NCBI RefSeq assembly: GCF_038003525.1
Contig: NZ_JBBOPI010000001.1
Coordinates: forward strand, 1,045,001-1,109,000
Source: Solibacillus sp. FSL H8-0538
Lineage (GTDB): Bacteria > Bacillota > Bacilli > Bacillales_A > Planococcaceae
DNA length: 64,000 bases
Direction of reading: 5' to 3'
The position numbers and the translations under genes were made by a program. The notes under the pieces were generated by a model. It saw nothing but the letters and a program-made list of their open reading frames with translations, did not search any database and was not told the origin of the DNA. The number at the start of each line of letters is the position of its first letter. The first letter of the stretch is position 1. Shown here piece after piece: positions 17,959 through 29,822 of this stretch.

Positions 17959-18515
17959 TGGCTAAACAAGTACTAGACCAAGCACAAGATAAAATGAACA
18001 AAACGATTGCTGCTTTCTCTCGTGAGTTAGCATCAATTCGTGCCGGCGTTGCAAATGCTTCATTATTAGATCGCATTCAAGTTGAGTATTATGGTGCACC
18101 AACGCCAATTAACCAACTTGCAGGTGTATCTGTACCAGAAGCTCGTTTACTCGTAGTCGCACCTTATGACAAATCCGTTTTAGGTGTCATTGAAAAAGCA
18201 ATCATGAAATCGGATATTGGTATTACACCAACAAATGATGGTACAGTTATTCGCTTAATGGTTCCTGCTTTAACAGAAGAGCGTCGTAAAGAGCTTGTTA
18301 AAGTCGTAAAAAAAGAAGCTGAAGAAACAAAAGTTGCGATTCGTAATGTACGTCGTGATGCAAATGATGATCTGAAAAAGCTTGAAAAAGCAGGCGAAAT
18401 TACAGAAGATGGTCTACGTGGCTTCAGTGAAGATATTCAAAAACTGACGGATAGCTTTATCGTAAAAGTAGACGATGTAGCGAAAGCAAAAGAACAAGAA
18501 ATTTTATCAGTATAA
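17958..18515 (+). CDS. frr: Ribosome recycling factor
   Basis: 185 residues, the usual length. The RRF motifs [32 protein letters not shown] and [11 protein letters not shown] are present. It splits post-termination ribosomes together with EF-G. The AGGAGAG ribosome site lies in the end of pyrH. A 376-base gap with a structured element and a terminator follows before uppS. Confidence 0.98.
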   Translation: MAKQVLDQAQDKMNKTIAAFSRELASIRAGVANASLLDRIQVEYYGAPTPINQLAGVSVPEARLLVVAPYDKSVLGVIEKAIMKSDIGITPTNDGTVIRLMVPALTEERRKELVKVVKKEAEETKVAIRNVRRDANDDLKKLEKAGEITEDGLRGFSEDIQKLTDSFIVKVDDVAKAKEQEILSV

Positions 18516-18561
18516 TTTCAAGTTTCTATGTAAGATCAATTATTAAGCTGTTGTATTGTCT

Positions 18562-18673
18562 AGGCATTCACGCCACGCCCTTGAAGCCGCGGTCTGCCCA
18601 AGGGCGAAAGTTGAAAACACACTTTCACTTCGGGTCCCCAGCGCTTGTCGGGTGTAAAAGGGCGAGAATGCCT
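18562..18673 (+). ncRNA. Candidate structured RNA between frr and uppS
   Basis: The ends pair as a 12-bp stem with one A-A mismatch (18562-18574 with 18661-18673). Inside, CGCCCTTG (18576-18583) pairs with CAAGGGCG (18599-18606), and GAAAGT (18606-18611) with ACTTTC (18621-18626). The heptamer CGCCCTT could instead pair with a second AAGGGCG at 18658-18664, so two exclusive folds exist. The element is clearly richer in G+C than its surroundings. An intrinsic terminator follows 27 bases later. Candidates are a cis-regulatory RNA for uppS, a small RNA, or a palindromic repeat; I do not recognise a known family. An open frame crossing it (18551-18820) looks spurious. Confidence 0.55.
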
Positions 18674-18699
18674 TTTCTTAGTAGAACTTTATGTGGATT

Positions 18700-18729
18700 A
18701 AGACGTCCTGCTAGTAAGGGCGTCTTTTT
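18700..18729 (+). terminator. Intrinsic terminator between frr and uppS
   Basis: Stem AAGACG-CC with GG-CGTCTT, 9-base loop, five T in all after the stem. It ends the frr unit or forms the expression platform of the structured element just upstream. Confidence 0.8.
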
Positions 18730-18818
18730 CTTTCATATTAATATTTTGTATGTGCTGTTTTTAAATGCGGTAAAAATGGAAATATACATAGTAAGAAAAG
18801 TTGTTTTTGAATTAAAAT

Positions 18819-18847
18819 AGGACACATAAAGCCATTTTTGATATGAT
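18819..18847 (+). promoter_or_regulatory. Probable promoter of uppS
   Basis: -35 AGGACA (18819-18824), 17-base spacer, -10 TATGAT (18842-18847) with TGn extension, 45 bases before the uppS start. Confidence 0.45.
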
Positions 18848-18891
18848 AAGGAAGTATACGTCCGTTATGCTAGCGGTTGGGGGAATTAACT

Positions 18892-19686
18892 ATGTTTAAA
18901 AAACTTTTAAGAAAAAAAACAAATAGTAAGGTGACAACGATTAACGAAAGTGTGGACTTAGTTAAAGAAGATAAAATTCCTTCCCATATTGCAATTATTA
19001 TGGACGGAAATGGTCGTTGGGCGAAGAAACGTGCCCTACCAAGAATTGCAGGTCATCATGAAGGAATGAAGACCGTTCGAAAGATTACGCGATGTGCTTG
19101 TGATTTAGGGGTGAAAGTTTTAACGCTGTATGCATTTTCTACGGAGAATTGGAAGCGACCTAAATCAGAAGTAGAATTTTTAATGCGTTTGCCAGAGCAG
19201 TTTCTTAATTCATTTTTACCTGAATTGATGGAGCGAAATATTCGCATTGAAATGATTGGTGTGATGGAAACACTACCCTCACATACGCAAAAGGCTTTGA
19301 AGTATGCAATGAATGCAACAAAAGATAATACAGGTTTAGTATTAAATTTTGCGATGAATTACGGTGGTCGAGCTGAAATTGTCATGGCGATACAGCAACT
19401 TATGAAGCAGGTAGAGGAAGGGGAATTAGCCATTGATGATATTGATGAAGCGTGCGTTAATCAGTATGTCATGACCTCGCATTTACCAGAGCCGGATTTA
19501 TTAATTCGCACAAGCGGGGAAGTGCGTTTAAGCAACTTCATGCTATGGCAGCTAGCGTACACGGAATTGTGGTTTACCGACATACATTGGCCGGACTTTG
19601 ACGAGCAATGCTTAGTTGAGGCGATTAGTGTTTATCAAACCAGAAACCGTCGTTACGGAGGGCTGAAAGGAGAAGAAACAAATTGA
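18892..19686 (+). CDS. uppS: Undecaprenyl pyrophosphate synthase (cis-prenyltransferase)
   Basis: 264 residues from the ATG at 18892, preceded by a GGGGGAA site; an in-frame TTG at 18877 lacks one. Motifs are HIAIIMDGNGRWAKKR (catalytic Asp and Asn), GHHEGMKTVRKITR, LYAFSTENWKRP and the C-terminal DLLIRTSGEVRLSNFMLWQ. It makes C55-PP, the lipid carrier for peptidoglycan and other envelope polymers. It overlaps cdsA by 4 bases. The first 30 residues are a lysine-rich extension. Confidence 0.96.
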   Translation: MFKKLLRKKTNSKVTTINESVDLVKEDKIPSHIAIIMDGNGRWAKKRALPRIAGHHEGMKTVRKITRCACDLGVKVLTLYAFSTENWKRPKSEVEFLMRLPEQFLNSFLPELMERNIRIEMIGVMETLPSHTQKALKYAMNATKDNTGLVLNFAMNYGGRAEIVMAIQQLMKQVEEGELAIDDIDEACVNQYVMTSHLPEPDLLIRTSGEVRLSNFMLWQLAYTELWFTDIHWPDFDEQCLVEAISVYQTRNRRYGGLKGEETN

Positions 19687-20483
19687 AACAACGTATTATT
19701 ACAGCGATTATAGCAGCGGCATTGTTCATTCCATTCGTTATATACGGTAATGTCCCATTTACGCTATTAGTTTTCGCAATGGCAATCGTTGGCTTTTATG
19801 AGATTTTAAAAATGAAAGGAATTCCTTTTGCTTCAGTACCGGGAATACTGGGCTTACTAACATTGCTAATGCTAGTTATGCCAGATGACTGGACTACAGA
19901 AGTACTACAGACGATTGGCTATGCCTCAAAGGTAGAAATTGTTTACGGTTTAATGGCATTGCTATTAATTTATGTAGTGCTTGTGAAAAATAAAATTACA
20001 TTCGATGAAATAGGGTTTATCCTACTCGGTGCATTTTATGTTGGTATGGGCTTTCATTACTTAATTGAAACGCGTGGGCATGGACTAGAGTTTATTGTTT
20101 ACTGCTTATTAGTTGTGTGGACGACGGATTCGGGTGCGTACTTTGTTGGGCGTAAATTTGGTAAAAAGAAACTTTGGCCTGAAATTTCACCAAAGAAAAC
20201 GGTAGAAGGTTTTGTTGGAGGAATTGTAATTGCTGTATTGTTTGCACTAGTAATGCAGTTGATTTATCCGTTTGCAAATGGTTTTGTGTCTTTAGTTTTT
20301 ATTACGATTATTGCTTCAATTGTTGGGCAAATGGGTGATTTAGTCGAGTCTGCAATAAAGCGTCATTACGGCGTGAAAGATTCTGGGAATATTTTGCCTG
20401 GACATGGCGGTATTTTGGACCGCTTTGATAGTTTATTATTTGTTGTACCACTATTACATTTCTTACACCTATTTGGTGGCTAA
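19683..20483 (+). CDS. cdsA: Phosphatidate cytidylyltransferase
   Basis: 266 residues with about seven to eight membrane helices. The CdsA signature is complete: [19 protein letters not shown] followed by [13 protein letters not shown]. It makes CDP-diacylglycerol from phosphatidate and CTP, the branch point of phospholipid synthesis. The start is a TTG overlapping the uppS stop (TTGA), with AAAGGAG 10 bases before it. dxr follows after 17 bases. Confidence 0.96.
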   Translation: MKQRIITAIIAAALFIPFVIYGNVPFTLLVFAMAIVGFYEILKMKGIPFASVPGILGLLTLLMLVMPDDWTTEVLQTIGYASKVEIVYGLMALLLIYVVLVKNKITFDEIGFILLGAFYVGMGFHYLIETRGHGLEFIVYCLLVVWTTDSGAYFVGRKFGKKKLWPEISPKKTVEGFVGGIVIAVLFALVMQLIYPFANGFVSLVFITIIASIVGQMGDLVESAIKRHYGVKDSGNILPGHGGILDRFDSLLFVVPLLHFLHLFGG

Positions 20484-20500
20484 AAAGGGGACATTTAGTC

Positions 20501-21646
20501 GTGAAAAAGATTAGTTTATTAGGTGCAACAGGCTCCATTGGATGGCAGACTTTTGACATTTTACTTGCACATCCAGAAGACTTCAAGCTTGTTGCTTTCT
20601 CTGCAGGTCAAAACATTGAGAAGTCACGTGAGATGATTGAAAAATTGCAGCCAGAGCTTGTATCGATGCAAACAGAAGAAGCAGCGGTAGCACTTCACAA
20701 GGAATACCCGCAAATATCGTTTACATATGGTGCTAAAGGGTTAGTCGAAGTTGCTACACACCCGGACTCAACGGTGTTAGTGAACGCAGTACTAGGGAGT
20801 GTCGGCTTAGAGTCTACACTCGCAGCAATCCGTATGGGCAAAACAATTGCCATTGCGAACAAGGAAACTTTAGTTACAGCAGGTCATTTAGTAATGGCTG
20901 AGGCAAAAAAGTATAATGCCCCAATTTTACCGGTAGATAGTGAGCATTCGGCACTTTTCCAATCAATGAACGGTGAAAATCCCAAAACGATTGAACGCTT
21001 AATTTTAACTGCTTCAGGTGGTTCATTCCGTGATAAAACGCGTGAGGAATTAAAAAATGTAACAGTGAAGGATGCACTAAATCATCCGAACTGGTCAATG
21101 GGCGCAAAGATTACAATTGACTCTGCAACAATGATGAATAAAGGGTTAGAAGTGATTGAGGCGCATGTGTTATTTAATATGCCTTATGATAATATTGACG
21201 TACTTTTACACAGAGAAAGTATTATTCACTCATTAGTGGAGTATCATGATACAAGTGTCATTGCGCAGCTCGGGACGCCGGACATGCGTGTGCCCATTCA
21301 ATATGCACTAAGTTACCCGGATCGTTTGCCACTTCAAGGCGGGCAACGTTTAAATTTAGCCCAAATTGGACAACTTCATTTTAAAGAAGTTGATTTTGAA
21401 CGTTTCCATGCATTGAAGCTTGCTTATGAGGCTGGCCGTGCTGGTGGTACGATGTTAACTGCGATGAATGCAGCGAACGAAGCGGCAGTTGCGTTATTTT
21501 TACAGGAAAAAATTACGTTCCTACAAATTGAGGAGCTAATTGAAAACGTCATGAATGCACATAATAATATTTTATTACCTGATTTAGAAACGATTTTACA
21601 TGTAGATAGTGAAACAAGAAAAACGGTTGTGGGCATGGTAAAATAA
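20501..21646 (+). CDS. dxr: 1-deoxy-D-xylulose 5-phosphate reductoisomerase
   Basis: 381 residues. The NADPH-binding loop is [11 protein letters not shown] at the N-terminus, with [14 protein letters not shown], the metal-binding region [11 protein letters not shown], and the ASGGSF and [21 protein letters not shown] motifs. This is the second step of the MEP isoprenoid pathway, which feeds uppS. The GTG start has a weak upstream site (AAAAGGGGACA). It is part of the uppS-cdsA-dxr-rseP group. Confidence 0.97.
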   Translation: MKKISLLGATGSIGWQTFDILLAHPEDFKLVAFSAGQNIEKSREMIEKLQPELVSMQTEEAAVALHKEYPQISFTYGAKGLVEVATHPDSTVLVNAVLGSVGLESTLAAIRMGKTIAIANKETLVTAGHLVMAEAKKYNAPILPVDSEHSALFQSMNGENPKTIERLILTASGGSFRDKTREELKNVTVKDALNHPNWSMGAKITIDSATMMNKGLEVIEAHVLFNMPYDNIDVLLHRESIIHSLVEYHDTSVIAQLGTPDMRVPIQYALSYPDRLPLQGGQRLNLAQIGQLHFKEVDFERFHALKLAYEAGRAGGTMLTAMNAANEAAVALFLQEKITFLQIEELIENVMNAHNNILLPDLETILHVDSETRKTVVGMVK

Positions 21647-21654
21647 AAAGTAAC

Positions 21655-21692
21655 TGAGTAAACGGGCGAATGGTCGCCACAATGTTTACTCA
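21655..21692 (+). other. Hairpin between dxr and rseP
   Basis: TGAGTAAAC (21655-21663) pairs with GTTTACTCA (21684-21692), with inner GGCGA/TCGCC. No T run follows; the rseP ribosome site starts 3 bases later. Probably structured mRNA in the rseP leader. Confidence 0.55.
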
Positions 21693-21707
21693 TGAAGGTG
21701 GGGTATT

Positions 21708-22967
21708 ATGCAAACAGTTATTGCATTTATCGTTATTTTTGGCTCGCTCGTATTCTTTCATGAGCTCGGTCACTTTATTTTCGCTAAACGCGCTGGAATA
21801 ATGGTTCGTGAGTTTGCCATTGGAATGGGACCGAAAATTTTCGGCATGACAAAGGGTGAAACGATTTACACACTACGACTATTGCCGATTGGTGGGTATG
21901 TGCGTATGGCAGGTGAGGATCTTGATTCTGTTGAGCTTCAGCCAGGATACCGTGTAGCACTTGTGACGAACGAAGATAATGTAGTTGAAAAAATTGTATT
22001 AAACCAAAATACACAATATCAAAACGTTGTGTTTTTAGAAGTGGAACGTGCGGATTTAGAAAAAGAGTTATGGATAGAAGGCTATGATGAGGAAGATCAG
22101 CTTGTACGCTACAACGTATCACGTAATGCGTCAATTACTGAAAACGGTACTGAAACTTTAATTGCACCAATTGATCGCCAGTTTAATTCAAAAACAGTTG
22201 GTCAACGTGCGATGACGATTTTTGCAGGTCCGTTATTTAACTTTATTTTAGCGTTCTTCATTTTCTTACTTATCGGCTTACTACAAGGAATTCCAACGAA
22301 TGAGCCAGTTATCACATCAATTATTGATGATGGCCCGGCGCAATTAGCAGGCCTTAAAGCAGGCGATTTAGTAAAAGAAATAAATGGTGTGCCTATTACA
22401 AAATGGCAGGAGCTATCTCAGGCAATTCAAGAAAGTCCTGGTAAAGAGCTTACGCTGGGTGTTGAACGTGAAGGAACTAATGTCATGATTGAGGTTACGC
22501 CAAAAAAGGTTGAGCAACAGGGTGTTACATTTGGACAGGTAGGTGTAATGTACCAAAGCCAGTTTGAAAAAGATCCAATTAAAGCGGTTATGTACGGAGC
22601 ACAGCGAACGTATGATGGTACGGTATTAATTGGACAACTACTTGGCAAGTTAATTACAGGTGAATTCTCTATTGATTCCTTATCAGGTCCAGTCGGTATT
22701 TATAAGACAACAGAAAAGGTTGCTGAAGACGGCATTTACAATTTAATGTACTGGGCAGGTATGTTAAGTATTAACCTTGGGATTATGAATTTACTACCAT
22801 TACCAGCACTTGATGGTGGACGTTTATTATTCTTCGGTTTTGAAGCGGTACGCGGTAAACCCATTGATCGTCAAAAAGAAGGGGTCGTTCATTTTATCGG
22901 AATCGTGCTATTAATGATTTTAATGGTTGTCGTGACGTGGAACGATATTCAAACATTCTTCTTCTAA
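21708..22967 (+). CDS. rseP: Site-2 zinc metalloprotease RseP (RasP)
   Basis: 419 residues. The zinc motif HELGH is at residues 19-23 in the first membrane helix. A PDZ domain lies at about residues 200-290, and the second active-site motif NLLPLPALDGGR is near the C-terminus in the last membrane helices. In Bacillus, the orthologue RasP cuts anti-sigma factors, FtsL and signal peptides within the membrane. It closes the uppS-cdsA-dxr group. Confidence 0.96.
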   Translation: MQTVIAFIVIFGSLVFFHELGHFIFAKRAGIMVREFAIGMGPKIFGMTKGETIYTLRLLPIGGYVRMAGEDLDSVELQPGYRVALVTNEDNVVEKIVLNQNTQYQNVVFLEVERADLEKELWIEGYDEEDQLVRYNVSRNASITENGTETLIAPIDRQFNSKTVGQRAMTIFAGPLFNFILAFFIFLLIGLLQGIPTNEPVITSIIDDGPAQLAGLKAGDLVKEINGVPITKWQELSQAIQESPGKELTLGVEREGTNVMIEVTPKKVEQQGVTFGQVGVMYQSQFEKDPIKAVMYGAQRTYDGTVLIGQLLGKLITGEFSIDSLSGPVGIYKTTEKVAEDGIYNLMYWAGMLSINLGIMNLLPLPALDGGRLLFFGFEAVRGKPIDRQKEGVVHFIGIVLLMILMVVVTWNDIQTFFF

Positions 22968-22982
22968 TAATTGTGTATCAAG

Positions 22983-23060
22983 GCTAAAGTGCCATTCCCT
23001 AAACCGTTGCCAAAGGACGTGTTATATTTGGCGATTCGGGATTTAAACGGGCACTTTAGC
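22983..23060 (+). other. Long inverted repeat before proS (first element)
   Basis: GCTAAAGTGCC (22983-22993) and GGCACTTTAGC (23050-23060) are perfect 11-bp inverted repeats. Inside, GCCAAA (23009-23014) pairs with TTTGGC (23027-23032). It looks like one branched hairpin. No T-box consensus is present. Confidence 0.6.
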
Positions 23061-23073
23061 ACGTTGCTCTCTA

Positions 23074-23115
23074 AGCTTTGGGTGTTTTGTGCGATTTGCA
23101 CTAGCATCCAAAGCT
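23074..23115 (+). other. Second inverted repeat before proS
   Basis: AGCTTTGGGTG (23074-23084) pairs with CATCCAAAGCT (23105-23115), one G-U pair. An inner GTGC/GCAC stem (23089-23092, 23098-23101) continues the hairpin. Weakly T-rich afterwards, so it could double as a terminator for rseP. Confidence 0.6.
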
Positions 23116-23123
23116 AAATTTTA

Positions 23124-23211
23124 TTAGTATATAAGAAGGTATAACTTTCTTATATACATAAGTAAGAACATCATCTCGCCCTATTTTGTGCGAGATGCGT
23201 CTTTCTAATGC
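23124..23211 (+). repeat. Dispersed two-hairpin element, copy A
   Basis: Copy A of a family with four copies in this window. Helix 1 is 11 bp (23127-23137 with 23147-23157). Helix 2 is CATCTCGC (23172-23179) with GCGAGATG (23190-23197) around a CCTATTTT-type loop. It ends in the shared CTTTCTAAT. It lies 35 bases before proS. Confidence 0.8.
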
Positions 23212-23231
23212 TAGTACTATTATGAATTTAA

Positions 23232-24953
<1,722 letters not shown>

Positions 24954-24980
24954 TTTGACACATGTAAAAATGTAAGTGGG

Positions 24981-25014
24981 GGAAGTACATATTATGTACT
25001 TTCCTTTCTTTTTC
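24981..25014 (+). terminator. Probable terminator after proS
   Basis: AAGTACAT/ATGTACTT stem closed by GG/CC with a 3-base loop, followed by a pyrimidine-rich, mostly T stretch. Confidence 0.7.
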
Positions 25015-25038
25015 AAGGAAATAAGGTAGGTGAATGTT

Positions 25039-28000
25039 ATGACGCAGCATCAAGAAGCACAACAAAAGTTTCTTTTATTACTCCAACAGCTTGAATTAAC
25101 GGACGATGTGTATATGTCGTTTTTTGAAAACGGTGAATTAAGCCGTGTAACCGTTCACAAAAAAAATCGCGTCTGGAGCTTTTCGATCAAGCTACAAAAT
25201 ATGTTGCCGTTTCAGCTTTATCAGCTCGTACGCACGCGTATGGCCGAAAAGTTTGCTTCAATTGCCCAAGTAACATTGACGATTGAAGCACAGCAACCCG
25301 AGATTACTGAGCAACTCGTTTTAGATTATTGGTATCATGCTATTGAACAAATTGGAGATATGTCGCCGTTACTACGAGAAAACTTAATGACACAAGTGCC
25401 GAAATGGAACGGGCAAAAGCTAATTGTCACATCCATGCTGGAAGTAGAGCTCCTGTCGCTTAAAGCAAAATATACGGATAAGATTGCGGATTCTTATAAA
25501 GCATTCGGTTTCCCAAACATTCCGCTAGATTTCCAACTAGTTGAACAATCCGAGGAATTGATTGCGGCACAGGAGGCCTATTTCGTTCAAAAACAAGAAG
25601 AGGAAGAAATTTTAGCAAAGCAGGCACTTGCCGATTTTCAGTTGCGTGAAAAAGAGAAGGCAGCAAATCCAGGCGCGGTTCTTGGCGATCGTCCATTCCA
25701 ACTTGGGGCATTTATTAAAAATGCAGAGCCAGTAGAAATTTGTACGGTGCTTGAGGAAGAACGTTCCATCGTCATGGAAGGTTTTGTGTTTGCCGCGGAT
25801 ATTAAAGAGTTGCGTAGTGGCCGTTCTTTACTTGAAATTAAAATTACGGACTATACGGACTCTATGCTCGTCAAAATGTTCTCAAACAATGACGAAGATG
25901 TAGAAATGATGAAAATGCTAGGTAAGGGTATGTGGGTACGAGTGCGTGGATCTGTTCAAATGGACAATTTCGCACGTGATTTAGTCGTGATGGCAAAAGA
26001 CATTAATGAAATTAAAAAAGAATCACGTAAAGATACCGCAGCAGAAGGCGAAAAACGTGTAGAGCTGCATATGCACTCACCAATGAGTCAAATGGATGCA
26101 ATGACACCGGTGGACCGTTTAGTTGCTCAAGCAGCGAAGTGGGGGCACCCGGCAATAGCCATAACGGATCATGCGGTTGTCCAAGCATTCCCTGACGCCT
26201 ATGCTGCTGGAAAGAAAAACGGCATTAAAGTTATTTACGGATTAGAGGCAAACTTAGTAGATGACGGTGCGCCGATTGCTTACGCGCCGCAGCATATTGA
26301 GCTTGAGAACGCTACATTTGTCGTATTTGACGTGGAGACAACGGGCTTCTCGAATGTATACGATACGATAATCGAGCTTGCCGCCGTCAAAATAATAAAC
26401 GGACAAGTTGTTGATACCTTTGAACGTTTCTCCAATCCACATCGGCCGTTAACAGCAAAAATTATTGAACTAACGCATATTACAGATGATATGCTCGTGA
26501 ACGCACCGGAAATCGAGGACGTTATTCGCGAGTTTCACGAGTTTATCGGGGACGCAATTGTTGTCGCCCATAATGCTTCGTTTGACCTTGGTTTCTTATA
26601 TGTTGCTTATAAAAAAGCGGGGCTTGGTCATGTCACGCACCCTGGTATTGATACAGTTGAGCTATCACGTCTCGTAAACCCTGGTCAGAAAGCACATAAC
26701 TTAAAAGCCTTAACGAAAAAATATAATATTGAACTAACCCAGCATCACCGTGCTATTTATGATACGGAGGCAACGGGTGAACTAATGCTTCATTTACTCA
26801 AGCAGTCGAATGAATTGGGCATTAAATATCTTGATGAATTTAATGACTATGTTGGTGGTACGGATGGTTATAAGCAGGCAAGACCTAGTCACTGTACTAT
26901 TTTAGCTGTAGACAATGATGGCTTGAAAAACCTATTTAAGCTCGTATCGATTGCGCATACCGAAACGTTTTACCGAGTACCGCGTATTCGCCGTTCGGAT
27001 TTATCGAAACTACGCCAAGGCTTAATCATCGGCTCAGGCTGTTCAAACGGTGAATTATTTGAATCGATTATGAATAAAACACCAGAGCAGGCAGAACAAG
27101 TTGCGAAATTTTATGATTATATTGAAATTCAGCCAAAGCCAGTTTATTCACAGTTAATCGCGCGAGGTACTGTGCATGATGAATTTAATTTGGAAGATAT
27201 TATTAGACGTCTCGTGAAACTTGGTAAGAAGGTAAATATTCCAGTTGCTGCAACAGGTAATGTACATTACTTAGACGAGACAGATGCGAAATTCCGTGAG
27301 ATATTAATTGGCTCGATGGGTGGGGCGAATCCACTAGGGCGCTATGCACTGCCTAAAGTGCATTTCCGAACGACGGATGAAATGTTAAAAGAATTTGATT
27401 TCTTAGGTCCGGACTTAGCCAAGGAAGTTGTTGTGACGAACACGCAGCTGATTGCTAATATGATTGGTGATGTTAAACCGATTAAAGACGATCTGTACAC
27501 ACCGAAAATTGAAGGCTCAGATGATGAAGTAACGAATTTAACTTACGAAATGGCGCATCAAATATACGGAGAACACTTACCGGAAATTGTGCAGGCTCGT
27601 ATTGACAAAGAGTTAAAGTCCATTTTAGGACACGGCTTCGGAGTAATTTATTTAATCTCCGCAAAGCTTGTAAAAAAATCGCTTGCAGACGGCTATTTAG
27701 TAGGTTCGCGTGGTTCGGTCGGTTCATCATTAGTCGCGACCTTTATGGAAATTACTGAAGTAAATCCAATGCCACCGCATTACATTTGTCCAAATTGTAA
27801 GCATTCGGAGTTCTTTAATGATGGTTCTGTTAGCTCCGGCTATGACTTACCGAATAAGAACTGTGTAGAGTGCGGTACGCCATATAAAAAAGATGGTCAA
27901 GATATTCCGTTTGAAACGTTTTTAGGATTCAAAGGGGATAAAGTACCGGATATCGATCTCAACTTCTCCGGTGAATATCAGCCACAAGCGCATAATTATA

Positions 28001-29367
28001 CGAAGGAGCTGTTCGGTGAGGAATATGTATTCCGTGCGGGAACGATCGGTACGGTTGCCGAAAAAACGGCGTATGGGTATGTAAAGGGCTACGCGAATGA
28101 CCGTGGAATGACGTTCCGTAATGCCGAGGTTGACCGACTAGTACAAGGCTGTACCGGTGTTAAACGAACGACTGGACAGCATCCAGGGGGAATCATTGTT
28201 GTACCGGATTATATGGATATTTATGATTTCTCTCCGGTGCAGTTCCCAGCGGATGCGCAAGATTCAGAATGGAAAACAACACACTTTGACTTCCACTCGA
28301 TTCACGACAATATTTTAAAACTAGATATTCTAGGGCACGATGATCCGACTGTAATTCGTATGCTGCAAGATTTATCAGGCATTGACCCAAAAACAATTCC
28401 AACTGATGATCCGGAAGTAATGAAAATTTTCAGCACGACCGAATCACTTGGAGTAACGACTGCACAAATTGGTACAAAAACCGGTACGTTAGGTATTCCA
28501 GAGTTTGGGACGAAATTCGTTCGCCAAATGCTTGAAAGTACAAAGCCTTCTACTTTTAGTGAGCTTGTGCAAATTTCGGGATTATCACATGGTACGGACG
28601 TTTGGCTTGGTAATGCACAGGAGCTTATTCAAAATGGTACATGTGTATTATCTGAGGTAATCGGCTGTCGTGATGATATTATGGTGTATTTAATTTATCA
28701 AGGACTTGAACCGGCCTTTGCTTTTAAGATTATGGAATCTGTACGTAAAGGGAAAGGTCTTAGCGATGACATGGAAGAGGAAATGGTTCGCCAAGGCGTG
28801 CCAGATTGGTATATTGATTCATGTAAAAAGATTAAGTACATGTTCCCGAAAGCGCACGCAGCTGCCTACGTGTTAATGGCAGTACGGATTGCTTGGTTTA
28901 AAGTGCATTACCCCATTCTTTATTATGCGGCATACTTTACGGTGCGAGCGGATGATTTTGATTTAATTGCGATGACACAAGGGTCTGTCATGATTCGTAA
29001 AAAAATTGATGAAATCAATTTAAAGGGCCTCGAAGCATCGACGAAAGAGAAAAATTTATTAACGGTAATGGAGCTTGCGCTTGAAATGTGCGAGCGCGGT
29101 ATGCAGTTCCAAAAGATAGATCTTTATCGTTCGCAGGCAAGTGAGTTTATTATTGAAGGTAATACACTGATTCCACCATTCGATGCGATTCCTGGTCTTG
29201 GTACGAACGTAGCAAAGGCAATTGTAGAAGCGCGTAAAAATGGAGAGTTTTTATCGAAGGAAGACTTACAGCAGCGCGGCCGTGTTTCGAAAACGTTAAT
29301 CGAATACATGGATGAGCTCGGCTGTCTACAAGGAATGCCGGACGCCAATCAGTTGTCACTATTTTAA
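25039..29367 (+). CDS. polC: DNA polymerase III alpha subunit, Gram-positive type PolC
   Basis: 1442 residues. The order is an N-terminal domain, an OB fold (about 235-330), a PHP domain split by a DEDDh proofreading exonuclease ([12 protein letters not shown] near residue 428 onward, HNASFD), the polymerase core with a zinc motif (CPNC and CVEC), the catalytic [10 protein letters not shown], and a C-terminal HhH region. It is the main replicative polymerase of low-GC Gram-positives. The ATG at 25039 has AAGGTAGGTG ahead; an in-frame GTG at 25030 lies in that site. No frameshift is seen. Confidence 0.98.
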   Translation: MTQHQEAQQKFLLLLQQLELTDDVYMSFFENGELSRVTVHKKNRVWSFSIKLQNMLPFQLYQLVRTRMAEKFASIAQVTLTIEAQQPEITEQLVLDYWYHAIEQIGDMSPLLRENLMTQVPKWNGQKLIVTSMLEVELLSLKAKYTDKIADSYKAFGFPNIPLDFQLVEQSEELIAAQEAYFVQKQEEEEILAKQALADFQLREKEKAANPGAVLGDRPFQLGAFIKNAEPVEICTVLEEERSIVMEGFVFAADIKELRSGRSLLEIKITDYTDSMLVKMFSNNDEDVEMMKMLGKGMWVRVRGSVQMDNFARDLVVMAKDINEIKKESRKDTAAEGEKRVELHMHSPMSQMDAMTPVDRLVAQAAKWGHPAIAITDHAVVQAFPDAYAAGKKNGIKVIYGLEANLVDDGAPIAYAPQHIELENATFVVFDVETTGFSNVYDTIIELAAVKIINGQVVDTFERFSNPHRPLTAKIIELTHITDDMLVNAPEIEDVIREFHEFIGDAIVVAHNASFDLGFLYVAYKKAGLGHVTHPGIDTVELSRLVNPGQKAHNLKALTKKYNIELTQHHRAIYDTEATGELMLHLLKQSNELGIKYLDEFNDYVGGTDGYKQARPSHCTILAVDNDGLKNLFKLVSIAHTETFYRVPRIRRSDLSKLRQGLIIGSGCSNGELFESIMNKTPEQAEQVAKFYDYIEIQPKPVYSQLIARGTVHDEFNLEDIIRRLVKLGKKVNIPVAATGNVHYLDETDAKFREILIGSMGGANPLGRYALPKVHFRTTDEMLKEFDFLGPDLAKEVVVTNTQLIANMIGDVKPIKDDLYTPKIEGSDDEVTNLTYEMAHQIYGEHLPEIVQARIDKELKSILGHGFGVIYLISAKLVKKSLADGYLVGSRGSVGSSLVATFMEITEVNPMPPHYICPNCKHSEFFNDGSVSSGYDLPNKNCVECGTPYKKDGQDIPFETFLGFKGDKVPDIDLNFSGEYQPQAHNYTKELFGEEYVFRAGTIGTVAEKTAYGYVKGYANDRGMTFRNAEVDRLVQGCTGVKRTTGQHPGGIIVVPDYMDIYDFSPVQFPADAQDSEWKTTHFDFHSIHDNILKLDILGHDDPTVIRMLQDLSGIDPKTIPTDDPEVMKIFSTTESLGVTTAQIGTKTGTLGIPEFGTKFVRQMLESTKPSTFSELVQISGLSHGTDVWLGNAQELIQNGTCVLSEVIGCRDDIMVYLIYQGLEPAFAFKIMESVRKGKGLSDDMEEEMVRQGVPDWYIDSCKKIKYMFPKAHAAAYVLMAVRIAWFKVHYPILYYAAYFTVRADDFDLIAMTQGSVMIRKKIDEINLKGLEASTKEKNLLTVMELALEMCERGMQFQKIDLYRSQASEFIIEGNTLIPPFDAIPGLGTNVAKAIVEARKNGEFLSKEDLQQRGRVSKTLIEYMDELGCLQGMPDANQLSLF

Positions 29368-29370
29368 CTG

Positions 29371-29402
29371 CTTTCAGCGGGCGTCCAAACGCCAGTTGAA
29401 GG
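29371..29402 (+). other. Hairpin directly after polC
   Basis: CTTTCAGC pairs with GTTGAAGG (wobbles allowed) around GGCGT/ACGCC with a CCAA loop. It starts 4 bases after the polC stop and has no T run, so it is not a standard terminator. It may be the first part of a decayed element of about 150 bases. Confidence 0.5.
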
Positions 29403-29428
29403 AAGTTAGAGCTTCGGGCGGATGGTAC

Positions 29429-29471
29429 AGATTTTGAAAGAAGTCAATTTTGCAAGCGCAAATCAAAATCT
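29429..29471 (+). other. Nested inverted repeat in the polC-rimP gap
   Basis: AGATTTTGA and TCAAAATCT form a 9-bp outer stem, with TTTGC/GCAAA inside. It follows the hairpin after polC. The remaining stretch to about 29580 is AT-rich and holds the palindrome GCAAATTTGC near 29521; nothing else was seen there. Confidence 0.5.
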
Positions 29472-29586
29472 AGAAGACAAATTGGCTGGGCAAATTTGAT
29501 TAACAAGGTGCTAGCAAATAGCAAATTTGCATTCAGTGAATTTTTGTGCTATTCTTATGGTAATAATTTGTTGATAGTTTTGCAGC

Positions 29587-29612
29587 AAAAGAGTGGGATA
29601 TCCCGCTCTTTT
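29587..29612 (+). terminator. Intrinsic terminator in the polC-rimP gap
   Basis: AAAAGAG-GGGA with TCCC-CTCTTTT; the stem is almost perfect and ends in T. Confidence 0.8.
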
Positions 29613-29670
29613 CTGTTGTTATGCTAAAGTAATGCAAATTTTCACCGTAAAACAGTAACTGTTTGACCTT

Positions 29671-29704
29671 CAAATTTCACCATCCGTGGTGGAATTTGTG
29701 TTTT
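29671..29704 (+). terminator. Second hairpin, probable terminator before rimP
   Basis: CAAATT-CACCA (29671 on) pairs with TGGTG-AATTTG (to 29698) around TCCG. It is followed by TGTTTTATTT. It directly abuts copy B of the dispersed repeat. Confidence 0.55.
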
Positions 29705-29705
29705 A

Positions 29706-29795
29706 TTTGTAGATAAAAGAGTATAGCTTTCTTATCCGCAAAAAAAGGACTTCATCTTGCCCTATTTTGGGGGTCGAAATGTGTCTTTCTAATAA
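29706..29795 (+). repeat. Dispersed two-hairpin element, copy B (decayed)
   Basis: Copy B of the four-copy family, alignable along its length: GATAA-GAGTATAGCTTTCTTATC, then AAGGAC, CATCTTGCCCTATTTTGGG and the shared GTGTCTTTCTAAT. The second stem has lost several pairs. It ends 27 bases before rimP. Confidence 0.75.
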
Positions 29796-29822
29796 GAAAA
29801 ACAGTGACGTAAGGAGGATACT

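Noticed and set aside
18551-18820. Open frame of 89 codons between frr and uppS
   Set aside because: It runs across the structured element and the terminator, has no ribosome site, and the translation has no protein-like pattern.
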